From Aeromonas lusitana (GTDB lineage Bacteria > Pseudomonadota > Gammaproteobacteria > Enterobacterales > Aeromonadaceae), in NCBI RefSeq assembly GCF_002812985.1, contig NZ_PGCP01000032.1, forward strand, positions 1 to 50,361: a DNA stretch of 50,361 nucleotides. The letters are read 5' to 3'. This document shows positions 18,249-26,881 of the stretch, one piece after another; positions within the stretch are counted from its first letter, which is position 1, and the number at the start of each line of letters is the position of its first letter. The notes under the pieces are model-generated. The model had not been told where the DNA came from and did not search any database. It saw only the letters and a list, made by a program, of their open reading frames with translations. Position numbers and translations under genes: made by a program.

Positions 18249-20240
18249 ATGCCTTCTCGTAAAGAGCTTGCCAATGCCATTCGCGCATTGAGTATGGATG
18301 CCGTTCAAAAAGCCAACTCCGGTCACCCGGGCGCCCCCATGGGAATGGCAGATATCGCCGAAGTGCTGTGGCGTGGCCACCTCAAACATAACCCGAACAA
18401 CCCCAAGTGGGCCGACCGCGACCGTTTCATTCTCTCCAACGGCCACGGCTCCATGCTGCTGTACTCCCTGCTGCACCTCTCCGGTTACGACCTCTCCATC
18501 GATGACCTGAAGAACTTCCGTCAACTGCACTCTCGCACCCCGGGTCACCCGGAGTACGGTTATGCTCCTGGCATCGAAACCACCACTGGCCCGCTGGGTC
18601 AGGGCATCACCAATGCCGTGGGCATGGCGATCGCCGAGAAGGCCATGGCCGAACAGTTCAACCAGCCGGGTCACGACATCGTCGACCACTACACCTACGC
18701 CTTCATGGGCGACGGTTGCCTGATGGAAGGTATCTCCCACGAGGCTTGCTCCCTGGCCGGTACCCTGCAATTGGGCAAGCTGATTGCCTTCTGGGATGAC
18801 AACGGCATCTCCATCGACGGTCATGTCGAAGGCTGGTTCACCGATGACACTCCCAAGCGCTTCGAAGCCTACGGCTGGCACGTTATCCCGGCCGTGGACG
18901 GTCACAGCCCGGAAGCCATCAATGCCGCCATCGAAGCCGCCAAGGCCGAGACCGGCAAGCCGACCCTGATCTGCTGCCGCACCATCATAGGTTACGGTTC
19001 CCCGAACAAGTCCGGCTCCCACGATTGCCACGGCTCACCGCTGGGCAACGACGAGATCGCCGCCGCCCGTGCCTTCCTGAAGTGGGACCACGCGCCCTTC
19101 GTCATCCCGTCTGACATCGCCGCCGAGTGGAATGCTCAAGAGAAGGGCACCAAGCTGGAAGCCGACTGGGCTGCCAAGTTTGCCGCCTATGAAGCCGCGC
19201 ACCCGACCCTGGCTGCCGAGTTCAAGCGTCGTACCACTGGCGAGCTGCCGGCCAACTGGGCCGCAGAATCTGCCAAGATCATCGAAGCCCTGCAAGCCAA
19301 CCCGGCCAAGATCGCCACCCGTAAAGCGTCCCAGAATGCTCTGGAAGCCTTCGGCAAGCTGCTGCCCGAGTTCATGGGTGGTTCCGCGGATCTGGCGCCG
19401 TCCAACCTGACCATGTGGTCCGGTTCCAAGTCCCTGACCAACGACGACGCCTCAGGCAACTACATCCACTACGGTGTACGTGAGTTCGGCATGTCCGCCA
19501 TCATGAACGGCATCGCCCTGCACGGTGGCTTCATTCCTTACGGCGCGACCTTCCTGATGTTCATGGAATACGCTCGCAACGCCCTGCGCATGGCCGCCCT
19601 GATGAAGCAGCGCGCCATCTTCGTTTACACCCACGACTCCATAGGTCTGGGTGAAGATGGCCCGACTCACCAGCCGGTTGAGCAGATCGCCTCCCTGCGT
19701 CTGACCCCGAACATGAGCACCTGGCGTCCGTGCGATCAGGTGGAATCCGCCATCGCCTGGAAGCACGCCATCGAGCGTACCGACGGCCCGACTTCCCTGA
19801 TCTTCTCCCGCCAGAACCTGGCCCAGATGGACCGCACTGCCCAGCAGCTGGGCGACGTCGCCAAGGGTGGTTATGTGCTGAAGGATTGTGCCGGTACCCC
19901 GGAGATCATCCTGATCGCCACCGGTTCCGAAGTGGAGCTGGCCGTGGCTGCCTACGTTGAACTGACCGCCAAGGGCCGTGCCGTGCGCGTGGTTTCCCTG
20001 CCGGCCACCGACGTGTTCGACGCCCAATCCGCCGAGTACAAGGAATCCGTACTGCCGTCCTCCGTGACCAAGCGCGTCGCCATCGAAGCGGGCATCGCCG
20101 ACTACTGGTACAAGTACGTGGGCCTGAACGGCAAGATCATCGGCATGCGCACCTTCGGTGAGTCCGCACCGGCCGAGCTGCTGTTCAAGGAATTCGGCTT
20201 TACCGTGGAAAACGTGGTTGCGACCGCAGAGTCCCTGTAA
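18249..20240 (+). CDS. tkt: Transketolase
   Basis: A 663-residue thiamine diphosphate enzyme that transfers two-carbon units between sugar phosphates in the pentose phosphate pathway. Landmarks are [18 protein letters not shown] near residue 26, the ThDP and Mg motif [19 protein letters not shown] (about 153), [30 protein letters not shown] with the catalytic Glu (about 410), and [18 protein letters not shown] (about 460). The start [10 protein letters not shown] at 18249 has GGAG upstream; an earlier in-frame ATG has no support. It is monocistronic, with a terminator, and is not followed by epd-pgk as in some relatives. Confidence 0.98.
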   Translation: MPSRKELANAIRALSMDAVQKANSGHPGAPMGMADIAEVLWRGHLKHNPNNPKWADRDRFILSNGHGSMLLYSLLHLSGYDLSIDDLKNFRQLHSRTPGHPEYGYAPGIETTTGPLGQGITNAVGMAIAEKAMAEQFNQPGHDIVDHYTYAFMGDGCLMEGISHEACSLAGTLQLGKLIAFWDDNGISIDGHVEGWFTDDTPKRFEAYGWHVIPAVDGHSPEAINAAIEAAKAETGKPTLICCRTIIGYGSPNKSGSHDCHGSPLGNDEIAAARAFLKWDHAPFVIPSDIAAEWNAQEKGTKLEADWAAKFAAYEAAHPTLAAEFKRRTTGELPANWAAESAKIIEALQANPAKIATRKASQNALEAFGKLLPEFMGGSADLAPSNLTMWSGSKSLTNDDASGNYIHYGVREFGMSAIMNGIALHGGFIPYGATFLMFMEYARNALRMAALMKQRAIFVYTHDSIGLGEDGPTHQPVEQIASLRLTPNMSTWRPCDQVESAIAWKHAIERTDGPTSLIFSRQNLAQMDRTAQQLGDVAKGGYVLKDCAGTPEIILIATGSEVELAVAAYVELTAKGRAVRVVSLPATDVFDAQSAEYKESVLPSSVTKRVAIEAGIADYWYKYVGLNGKIIGMRTFGESAPAELLFKEFGFTVENVVATAESL

Positions 20241-20295
20241 CAGCCCCTGTAATCGCTGAACATTGGGCCGCTTAGGGCCCAATAGCCAGAACGAT

Positions 20296-20331
20296 AAAAC
20301 GCCCTCCATCGCAAGATAGGGGGCGTTTTTT
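20296..20331 (+). terminator. Terminator of tkt
   Basis: AAAACGCCC (20296-20304) pairs with GGGCGTTTT (20321-20329), the inner bases are partly paired, and a six-T run follows. Confidence 0.85.
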
Positions 20332-20651
20332 GTTAATATAGAGATAATCGCTGGTGAATAATAAGCAAGTTGCTTGATATTCTGAAATTTTTTCTTCAAC
20401 ATGCTTCTATCTTGGTGCCATTCAGGGCTGCTTGTGTTGAAGGTCGAGAATACAGCTGGCGATACGATTTAAATCGCAAACCATGAGAGATTGTTAACCT
20501 ATTTTATAGGCAAGTGTATATCTTTATGTATGGAAAAATCATCATCTACAAAGGTATTTTTGTATCATTTTTTATTACTGAAAGCGCTAGATACTAGGGA
20601 GTAGTAGAATATTCTGCACCAGTTATAATATTACATAAGTCAATTTTAATT
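20332..20651. other. Left part of the low-GC islet, no gene seen
   Basis: About 320 AT-rich bases after the tkt terminator. A perfect TATAAT at 20624-20629 is a likely -10 element for the following gene; its -35 is poor. No repeat, integrase fragment or attachment site was found. Confidence 0.5.
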
Positions 20652-21473
20652 ATGGATTTTAATATTATGCATTATGACATGGAAAGAAATAAAGAAAACA
20701 TGCAAAAAAAAGAAAATTATGAAGAGTTTAAGAGGTTTAGAAATCGAGAGCTCCTTTATCAAAAAGCTATAATTGAAAAAATAGAAGCTAGAAGTAGAAC
20801 ATCAAGATTGTATTTGTGGATGTTCTCTGTGAGTGTTTTTTCTATTATGTTTAGTATTATGATGTTGTTTCTTGAAGATGGTAAATATATTGATAAAACT
20901 CTTTTGCAAAAAGATATATCATTGATTATTTCAAATGATGGCGACTTGAGAGCAATCAAGCAAGCATTCGCTAATCAGCCCAAGATTAGTGATTTTAAAA
21001 TAATTTTATCATCAAAGGCTGAGTATTATCCAAAAACAATTGCTCTATCTTCAGTGCTTGATGATGTACGAGTGTCTGCATTTATAAATAATGAGAAGGA
21101 ACTCTTGCCAAAGTTAGAGTCAATTATGAATGAATATGAGGAAATAAACCCATTTGATAAGCTGCAAATTGGGCAAAAGGATTATTTTGAAAATATAAGA
21201 ATAAAGACTGATGAAAACTACCCGAAAATTCGAAATGATATTAATAATCTTGTGGATGAACTGCATCAAAAAAATCTCTTAGTAGATGAATATCTTTCTG
21301 ATTCGAAAATGTCATATTGGATTTCAATATTTGCAGTATTTTTATCTTTGGCGATTGGTGGGTATCAAATATTTACAGGAAGGCCTGAGGCATTAAAGAA
21401 GGCACTTATAGGTTTACTTAGTGAGCCAAATGCTGAGGATAACTCCAACAAGAAAAATCAACCAAATAGTTAA
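20652..21473 (+). CDS. Unrecognised two-TM membrane protein, low-GC islet
   Basis: A 273-residue protein I do not recognise. It has a charged, coiled-coil-prone N terminus (residues 1-50, rich in Lys/Glu/Arg), a first membrane span LYLWMFSVSVFSIMFSIMM (about 54-73), a middle domain of about 145 residues ending in a helical segment (KIRNDINNLVDELHQKN), a second span WISIFAVFLSLAIGGYQIF (about 224-243), and a polar Asn/Lys-rich tail. Base composition is far lower in GC (roughly one third) than neighbouring genes, and codons are AT-ending, which suggests transfer. Start is uncertain: ATG 20652, 20667, 20679 and 20700 are in frame and none has a strong ribosome binding site. It is isolated between tkt and the RidA gene. 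Confidence 0.75.
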   Translation: MDFNIMHYDMERNKENMQKKENYEEFKRFRNRELLYQKAIIEKIEARSRTSRLYLWMFSVSVFSIMFSIMMLFLEDGKYIDKTLLQKDISLIISNDGDLRAIKQAFANQPKISDFKIILSSKAEYYPKTIALSSVLDDVRVSAFINNEKELLPKLESIMNEYEEINPFDKLQIGQKDYFENIRIKTDENYPKIRNDINNLVDELHQKNLLVDEYLSDSKMSYWISIFAVFLSLAIGGYQIFTGRPEALKKALIGLLSEPNAEDNSNKKNQPNS

Positions 21474-21605
21474 TAATAACGACAATGTATAACTTATAGG
21501 ATCTATTAATATTACAATTCCCATCTGTTAGATAGGCCTGTAAGTTCGACGCGTGAAGCGTAATTGGATGTTCGCGATTTTTAATAATTTCCCATCGTGT
21601 TACGT

Positions 21606-21639
21606 AAAAAGAGACCGGGCATTAGCCGGTCTCTTTTTT
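21606..21639. terminator. Terminator between the islet gene and the triple RidA gene
   Basis: AAAAAGAGACCGG (21606-21618) pairs with CCGGTCTCTTTTT (21626-21638). It can serve the minus-strand RidA gene and the plus-strand islet gene. Confidence 0.9.
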
Positions 21640-21653
21640 ATTTACGGCAACAC

Positions 21654-22919
21654 TTACACCTGCGGCGGGGTGCTTTCCGCATTGGACATCACGACATCCA
21701 TCTGCACCAGGGCGCCGGCGGGCAGCTCGCTCACGCCGATCACGGTGCGGGCGGGGTGATAGCTCGGGAAATACTGGGTATAGATGGCGTTGACCGCCTC
21801 CAGATCTTCGATGTTCTTCACCTGGATATTGACCTTGACGATATCGTCCATCACATGGTTGATGCTCTCGACGATGGCCTTGATATGGCCGAGGCACTGG
21901 GCGGTCTGCTCTTTGACACAGCCGGTCAGCACCTTGCCGGTGGCCATATCCAGCGGCAGCTGGCCCGCGATATGGTTGTAGTGGGAGAAGGCGACGGTCT
22001 GGGTGTGCAGGGGGCTGCGCGGCGCCTTGTCGGTGTTGCGGGCGCGGATCACCAGGCCGTGTCTGTCTTCCACCAGTTGCGGCGGGGTGCCGTCACCGTG
22101 AGAGACCACGGCATCCATCTGCACCAGGGCGCCCATGGGCAGGGCGGAGGCGGCGATCACGGAGCGGGCCGGCAGGTAGGCGACGGCGCGAGCGATGGCG
22201 GAGTCCGGGAAGAAGGTGCGATAGACCTCGTTGACGGCGTCGATGTCCGCGAGGTTCTGCAGATAAATGGTGACCTTGACGATGTCGTCGAAGGGCACAT
22301 CGATATTCTCAAGCACGGCCTTGATATGGGCCAGGCACTGGGCCGCCTGTGCCTTGATGCCACCCTCGACCAGCTTGCCCGATGCCAGATCGATGGGCAG
22401 CTGTGCCGCGATATTGTTGTAGTGGGAGAAGGCGACGGTCTGGGTATAGAGCGGGCTTTGCGGCGCCTTGTCGCTGTTGCGGGCGAGTTTCACCAGGGCG
22501 CAAGGTGCCTGGGGGAAGGTGCCTTCGCCGTTGGAGATGATGGCGTCCATCTGCACCAGGGCATGCATCGGCAGGGCGGCCACGGCGAGCACGGTGCGGG
22601 TTGGCACATAGCTTGGGAAGAATTCCGCATACACGGCATTGACCGCGTCCAGATCGGCGATCTCCTTGAGGAAGACGGTGATTTTCACTGTGTCGTCCAT
22701 CACATGGCCGATGCTCTCGACGATGGCCTTGATATTGGTGAGGCACTGTCTCGCCTGATCCTTGATATCGCTACCGATCATCTTGCCGGTCTTGGGATCG
22801 ACGGGCAGTTGCGCCGAAATATTGTTGTAGTGAGAGAAGGCCACTGTCTGGGTATAAGGACCCAGCTGCTGGGGGGCGTGCTCGGTATTTCTGGCGGACT
22901 TGATAATAGTGCCACTCAT
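21654..22919 (-). CDS. Three-domain RidA/YjgF-family protein
   Basis: A 421-residue protein built of three tandem RidA (YjgF/YER057c/UK114) domains, about residues 1-131, 140-275 and 290-421. Single RidA proteins are about 130 residues, form trimers, and hydrolyse reactive enamine/imine intermediates such as 2-aminoacrylate. Each repeat has the TQTVAFSHYNxI(S/A)(A/G)QLP strand and an Arg at the position of the catalytic Arg105 (PTRTVLAV, PARSVIAA, PARTVIGV). Domain 1 keeps GPYTQT; domains 2 and 3 have SPLYTQT and SPLHTQT. The Glu near the end of RidA (EIEAI) is Asp here (VQMDA). The chain could fold as a covalent trimer. DNA identity between repeats shows internal duplication. The start has GAGGAG upstream. 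Enzyme activity is inferred. Confidence 0.88.
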   Translation of the reverse strand: MSGTIIKSARNTEHAPQQLGPYTQTVAFSHYNNISAQLPVDPKTGKMIGSDIKDQARQCLTNIKAIVESIGHVMDDTVKITVFLKEIADLDAVNAVYAEFFPSYVPTRTVLAVAALPMHALVQMDAIISNGEGTFPQAPCALVKLARNSDKAPQSPLYTQTVAFSHYNNIAAQLPIDLASGKLVEGGIKAQAAQCLAHIKAVLENIDVPFDDIVKVTIYLQNLADIDAVNEVYRTFFPDSAIARAVAYLPARSVIAASALPMGALVQMDAVVSHGDGTPPQLVEDRHGLVIRARNTDKAPRSPLHTQTVAFSHYNHIAGQLPLDMATGKVLTGCVKEQTAQCLGHIKAIVESINHVMDDIVKVNIQVKNIEDLEAVNAIYTQYFPSYHPARTVIGVSELPAGALVQMDVVMSNAESTPPQV

Positions 22920-23779
22920 TATGGAAACTCCTCTTCTTTATATTATGTAGGGGTACAAGTTAACCCTGGCCACACGCTTGTCGACCTGCTGCCTAAATAG
23001 CTCGGCTGATTGGGATATCGATTTGCCAATCGCCAGCTCATCGCCTGCGAACCAAATAGGTGGAACAGGAAACGGCAACCGCTGCCTCGGTTATTGTGTC
23101 AATCCATATAAGAAGAGGATTGGATAAGAGAGGTCTGGTTTGGGTTAAGTATTTCAGACAGGAGGATTCTAGGAGTTGGGATGGGCGGGATGCAAACCGG
23201 GATCTCATTTCTATGAGATGGCTCAATGCTCTGAAATATAGCAAAACTGCTATTCAATTCACGATAAAAGATGGGCTTTACCTGCTTAGGTAGCATGTTC
23301 GACGCTGCGAGGCCGTCAGCGCTGGGTTTTCGCCCGGTTCCCCATGGGGTTCACTGTGAATAAAGCGTTAACACTATGCACCATCTTGCAGCTAATCGAC
23401 ATTATTATGAATGGATATGTATTTTTGGCCCTGTTCAGGGGACTATCTAGTGGACTGAAAATATGCTAGCCCATGCCCATATTGGCGCAGATAACCAGGT
23501 GCCTGAAATATGATTCACCGCTTTTGCATGAGAAGCCCATAGGGGAGGCGCCGGGGCCTAATAGATGCCATGGGATCTGGCATATATTTTCTGACCGAGA
23601 AATGAGAAACGGCGCAGCAGCAAGGCGCTGACAGCCAGATCGCCAGCCAAGCGGTGGGGGATGGCTGGATCTGGCTTTATCGATCGCGTATCAATAAGGA
23701 CTGGCATTTTGCCTTCGTTGATAAGCACTGGCTGCGGCGCCAAGGCCGCCACCATTCCATTTGATAAGGAGATCACCCC
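22920..23779. other. Long gap between the RidA and GNAT genes
   Basis: 860 bases of divergent leader with mixed composition. GATTGG (23008-23013) and CCAATC (23026-23031) form a short inverted repeat that could be a regulatory site for the RidA gene. A 77-codon frame at 23060-23293 has no family resemblance. Nothing else recognised; it may contain decayed coding sequence. Confidence 0.4.
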
Positions 23780-24241
23780 ATGCAGATCGTTATCGACCCC
23801 CTCGACGGCCCCGAGATCGCCGCTTTTTTGCAGGCGCATCTGGATGACATGCGCGCCGTCTCGCCGCCAGAGAGCAAGCATGCGCTGGATCTCGAAGGGC
23901 TCAAGGCGCCAGCGATCACCTTCTGGTCCGCCTACGACGAGCAGACCCTGGTGGGTTGCGGTGCCATCAAGGAGCTTGACGCCGATGGCGGTGAGATCAA
24001 ATCCATGCGGGTGCACGGCACTGCCAGGGGCAAGGGGGTGGGCTCGGCCATCTTGCGCCACCTGATTGCCATCGCGCGGGGCAGGGGCTATCGCTATCTG
24101 AAGCTGGAGACCGGCTCCATGGCCTTCTTCACCCCGGCCCACGGCCTCTACCAGAAGCACGGCTTCAGGGAATGCGCACCGTTCGGGGATTATCAGGCCG
24201 ACCCCAACAGCCTCTTTATGGAATTAACCATCGATCAGTAA
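23780..24241 (+). CDS. GNAT family N-acetyltransferase
   Basis: A 153-residue single-domain GNAT protein. The acetyl-CoA pyrophosphate loop is RVHGTARGKGVGSAILRHL (about residues 77-95, R-x-x-G-x-G/A pattern), followed by ARGRGYRYLKLETG and the C-terminal LYQKHGFRECAPFGDY typical of the family. It somewhat resembles Bacillus YsnE-type acetyltransferases. The acceptor substrate is unknown. ATG 23780 has AAGGAG eight bases upstream. The following small hydrophobic frame starts within about 60 bases and may be cotranscribed. Confidence 0.88.
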   Translation: MQIVIDPLDGPEIAAFLQAHLDDMRAVSPPESKHALDLEGLKAPAITFWSAYDEQTLVGCGAIKELDADGGEIKSMRVHGTARGKGVGSAILRHLIAIARGRGYRYLKLETGSMAFFTPAHGLYQKHGFRECAPFGDYQADPNSLFMELTIDQ

Positions 24242-24296
24242 CGGTTATGCCTTCCATAGCATCTGCCGTGGCGATAAAAGGCAGTGTTTCTATCTG

Positions 24297-24581
24297 TTGG
24301 GGCTGGCGGCCCTGGTGGGCATGGGAAGCGAAGGGGGAGCCATCTCCCTGCTGCTGGGCGCCTGTTTGGTTCTCGGTAGTCTCGGTCTGCTCACACTCTC
24401 CCGCCTCGATCGCCACTTTCGGCTGGGGGCGCCGCTTGGTTATGTCCGCTGGTCGCTGGCGGGCTTGGTGGCCGGAACGGTAGCCTCGATGCCCCTGCTG
24501 TGGCTGCTGCCTGGACAGTGGCTATGCCTCTGGCCGCTGCTCGCGGTGGCCTATTTCCTCACACGCATACTGAGGCGATGA
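24297..24581 (+). CDS. Small hydrophobic membrane protein, start uncertain
   Basis: A reading frame of 94 codons with about three membrane spans (AISLLLGACLVLGSLGLLTL, WSLAGLVAGTVASMPLLWLL and LWPLLAVAYFLTRIL) and an Arg-rich loop between the first two. I do not recognise the family. The frame is open from 24228 but offers no ATG before 24321; TTG 24297 (after AAAAGG at 24277-24282) and ATG 24321 (after GGTGG) are both possible. The hydrophobic pattern supports coding, but a frameshifted or decayed N terminus is possible. Confidence 0.5.
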   Translation: MGLAALVGMGSEGGAISLLLGACLVLGSLGLLTLSRLDRHFRLGAPLGYVRWSLAGLVAGTVASMPLLWLLPGQWLCLWPLLAVAYFLTRILRR

Positions 24582-24655
24582 TGCACTCCGTTCACTGGAT
24601 CCCAACGCCGGCAGTGGCCCATGGCCAACCCAGTTCACACTTTTTGACTAAAAAG

Positions 24656-24706
24656 TTAATAACAAATTTGAATGGGAGCTGAGTCGCTTTTTTAACTTGT
24701 TATTAA
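24656..24706. repeat. Inverted repeat upstream of the ARG-like gene
   Basis: TTAATAACAA (24656-24665) and TTGTTATTAA (24697-24706) are a perfect 10-base inverted repeat with a 31-base spacer, in an AT-rich segment about 125 bases before the next start codon. It may be an operator or promoter element. Confidence 0.5.
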
Positions 24707-24829
24707 TCATAAGATTAGTTGTGCCGCCAGGGGCCCTTGCCGGGCAACCTGAGTGCACCGGTGTAGATAGACCCAGGGGTGGCAAGCAGGATCGCGATGC
24801 GATCATCATAAGCTGACCGTGGAGGATAT

Positions 24830-25702
24830 ATGCTGGGCTTCGTATTGGGTGACATGTATTGTCGATTGGGTTCGTACCGGCCACCGCCCCGCCTGGGCAA
24901 GCACTTTCCCATCGCCCTTGAATACCAACTGCGCGGCCGTGTCTCCGCCGCCGTCATGACAATCGAGACCCTGCTCGATACCCCCTATCCACAGAAGAAG
25001 TTCAGGGATCTGGTCTACGGCGCCTTTATCGACCGCCAGCGCCGCCTGTTCGCCGAACACGTCATCATCGCCCAGCTGGAGAGCAGCCAGGATGTCGAGC
25101 TGTCGGTGGACCTGTCATTTATCAGCACGGCGGTGCCGATCGGCCTGCTCGCCATCTCGGAGGAGATAGCGCTGCTGACCGCCCCCCGTCCCACCAAGAC
25201 ACACCCGCACCACGATGTGCTCTGCCAGGTGCTCGATTGCACCGCCATGCTGATGTTCTATGCCAAGGTCATTCGCCAGCGCAACGCCGTGCTGGAAAAC
25301 ATCGGCTACCAGTTTGGTTATCAGCCCGCTACCGAGCTGTCGGCGCGGGTCGGCACCGGCGGAGATGACGATTATGAGGCCTTTATGGTCAACGTCATGA
25401 CCTGCCTGGCGCACTCCCACTCCCTCAAGGAAGCATTGGAGAATGGGGTCAAGATGGGTATCCGGGAGCCCGCCTTCTTCTGCATCGTCGGCGCCGTCGC
25501 CAGCACTCTGTGGGGCATTCCCAAGCCGTGGGCTTATCAGATCTCCCAGTTCATTCAGCGTCACAACGCCCACTACATCCAGATCCTGCTGCGCTGCGAA
25601 GCCCGGGTCGGTCGCGCCCAGATCAACCTGGTGCCTCCCAAGCCGCCCCTGTGCGCGCCGGTCAAACGGCAGGTGATCCGCTTCCTGAGAGGCGCCTTCT
25701 AG
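24830..25702 (+). CDS. ADP-ribosylglycohydrolase-fold protein lacking metal-binding acidic residues
   Basis: A 290-residue protein. Its layout resembles the ADP-ribosylglycohydrolase (DraG/ARH) fold: GFVLGDMYCRLGS at the N terminus matches the G-x-x-x-GD opening, AVPIGLLA and TKTHPHHDVLCQ match the middle helix and TH-x-x-x-A motif, and IREPAFFCIVGAVASTLWGIPKPW matches the C-terminal GD-x-DTNA...GALYGIP segment. But the Mg-binding DDT is SAAV (RVSAAVMTIETLL, about 38-50) and the second Asp cluster is REPAFF. If the fold call is right, it is a catalytically dead relative that may bind ADP-ribose or another ligand. ATG 24830 has GGAGG at 24821. The family call is from pattern recall and is moderate. 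Confidence 0.6.
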   Translation: MLGFVLGDMYCRLGSYRPPPRLGKHFPIALEYQLRGRVSAAVMTIETLLDTPYPQKKFRDLVYGAFIDRQRRLFAEHVIIAQLESSQDVELSVDLSFISTAVPIGLLAISEEIALLTAPRPTKTHPHHDVLCQVLDCTAMLMFYAKVIRQRNAVLENIGYQFGYQPATELSARVGTGGDDDYEAFMVNVMTCLAHSHSLKEALENGVKMGIREPAFFCIVGAVASTLWGIPKPWAYQISQFIQRHNAHYIQILLRCEARVGRAQINLVPPKPPLCAPVKRQVIRFLRGAF

Positions 25703-26071
25703 GGACGCTGACTGTGTGAGGCGCTCTGCCCCAGGGCGCCTCTTGCCTGCCATCCGTGCATCTCCTATGCCGCTCGAAGCGCGCCTCCCGTTATTGAATG
25801 GGAGGCGTGTCTCTAGAGCCTGTACGGCGTGATGCGCCGCATATGGGTGGTGCAGGGCCCTCGAATCGGATCCAGGTCGCTATTTCTCTTCAATTCCCTT
25901 GGTAATTTGGCGCCATTCGGTACTATCTGCCGCGTGTGACTCGTATGGGTAATGACTGTTCGCTCAGTGCCGATGCGACCACCCATTCCATCTTCATCAG
26001 CACCGACGGAATGGGCATCTCAAGACAAGAGACATATTGACGTGTGCTTTTCGCATCCAGGGGTATTCATC
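25703..26071. other. Gap with two hairpins after the ARG-like gene
   Basis: GAGGCGC (25718-25724) pairs with GCGCCTC (25736-25742), and CGCCTCCC (25782-25789) pairs with GGGAGGCG (25800-25807). Neither has a clean T-run; one of them may end the upstream transcript. The rest of the 370 bases shows nothing recognised. Confidence 0.4.
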
Positions 26072-26482
26072 ATGGCGTGTGCTATTTCCATCCGGCAGCC
26101 GGATAACAGATTGCAGATAAACAACGACAGCTATGACCTGAATAAAATAAAGGGGGTCGAGGTGAGGGTGCTGAGCTGGAAAGATCATCTGCGCAAGATG
26201 GTGTTGCTGGGCCTGGTGACCTCCAGCGTGCTCTTCTATTTCATCCCCACCGAAGAGCAGGCAAAAAGTGCGCTTCTCGTCCTCTTTCTGCCCATGGTCG
26301 CTTTCCTGGCGGGGGCATTGATGGCGCTGCTATCGAGTGCGAAATATGAGTTTCGTATCGAGTTTGCCCACGCAGATGAAACCGGCGTGCAGTGGATAAC
26401 TGTGGCCAAGAGCCGCCATGCCTCCGACCATGAACTCTTTAAAGCGCAGGCGATGGCGCTCAAGGGCCTCATCAACACCTAA
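26072..26482 (+). CDS. Small membrane protein of unknown function
   Basis: A 136-residue protein: a short beta-rich N-terminal part (AISIRQPDNRLQINNDSYDL, then IKGVEVRVLSWKDHLRK), two adjacent membrane spans (MVLLGLVTSSVLFYFI, then LLVLFLPMVAFLAGALMALL), and a soluble C-terminal part ending in KAQAMALKGLINT. The layout recalls DUF6232-type proteins, but I cannot confirm it. ATG 26072 is preferred because AGGGG lies eight bases upstream and upstream codons in the open frame (from 25952) look non-coding. Confidence 0.65.
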   Translation: MACAISIRQPDNRLQINNDSYDLNKIKGVEVRVLSWKDHLRKMVLLGLVTSSVLFYFIPTEEQAKSALLVLFLPMVAFLAGALMALLSSAKYEFRIEFAHADETGVQWITVAKSRHASDHELFKAQAMALKGLINT

Positions 26483-26881
26483 GTGGCGAAGCTTATCGGC
26501 GGTGATCGTCCAAGCCAGTGACTCGTGCAGGGAGGGGGGATTGCCGCCAGCCATGGCCACTGTGCTTCCTCAACAACCTATTGACCGGGTCTGAGCCTGG
26601 TGGGCCAGTGAAGGTAGCGCGGCTGATGAGGTTAGTCAGCCAAGCGCTAGCACCCTAAATCATTCCAAAATTGCATGTTTTTTATTATTTAAATTCATTT
26701 TTTGAAGGTTGTTGCGCTGCATATACTGTGACTTGCTTCACGTTCTCGGGTTTGCAGTAGCCTCTCCTTGCCAACCGCTTGCCTGAGCCGCCCCGCTGCG
26801 GCGTCTTGGTGTTTTGCATAAAGGCGTCCATCACTGGGCAGGGTCAGTCCCTGCGCCCATTACCGCTGACGGAGCCTTGCC
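26483..26881. other. Leader region of the patatin-like gene
   Basis: 400 bases without a gene. It contains an AT-rich block (26670-26710), a -10-like TATACT (26722-26727) and an overlapping CRP-like site TGTGACTTGCTTCACG (26727-26742). Confidence 0.45.
26727..26742. promoter_or_regulatory. Candidate CRP site upstream of the patatin-like gene
   Basis: TGTGACTTGCTTCACG matches TGTGA-N6-TCACA at nine of ten half-site positions, 140 bases before the start codon. Confidence 0.45.

Noticed and set aside
21597..23000. A 467-codon plus-strand open frame with apparent repeats
   Set aside because: Its repeats are the mirror of the triple RidA duplication on the other strand.
23060..23293. A 77-codon frame in the RidA-GNAT gap
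   Set aside because: GTG start, no family resemblance, and it is not separated from noise by length or composition.
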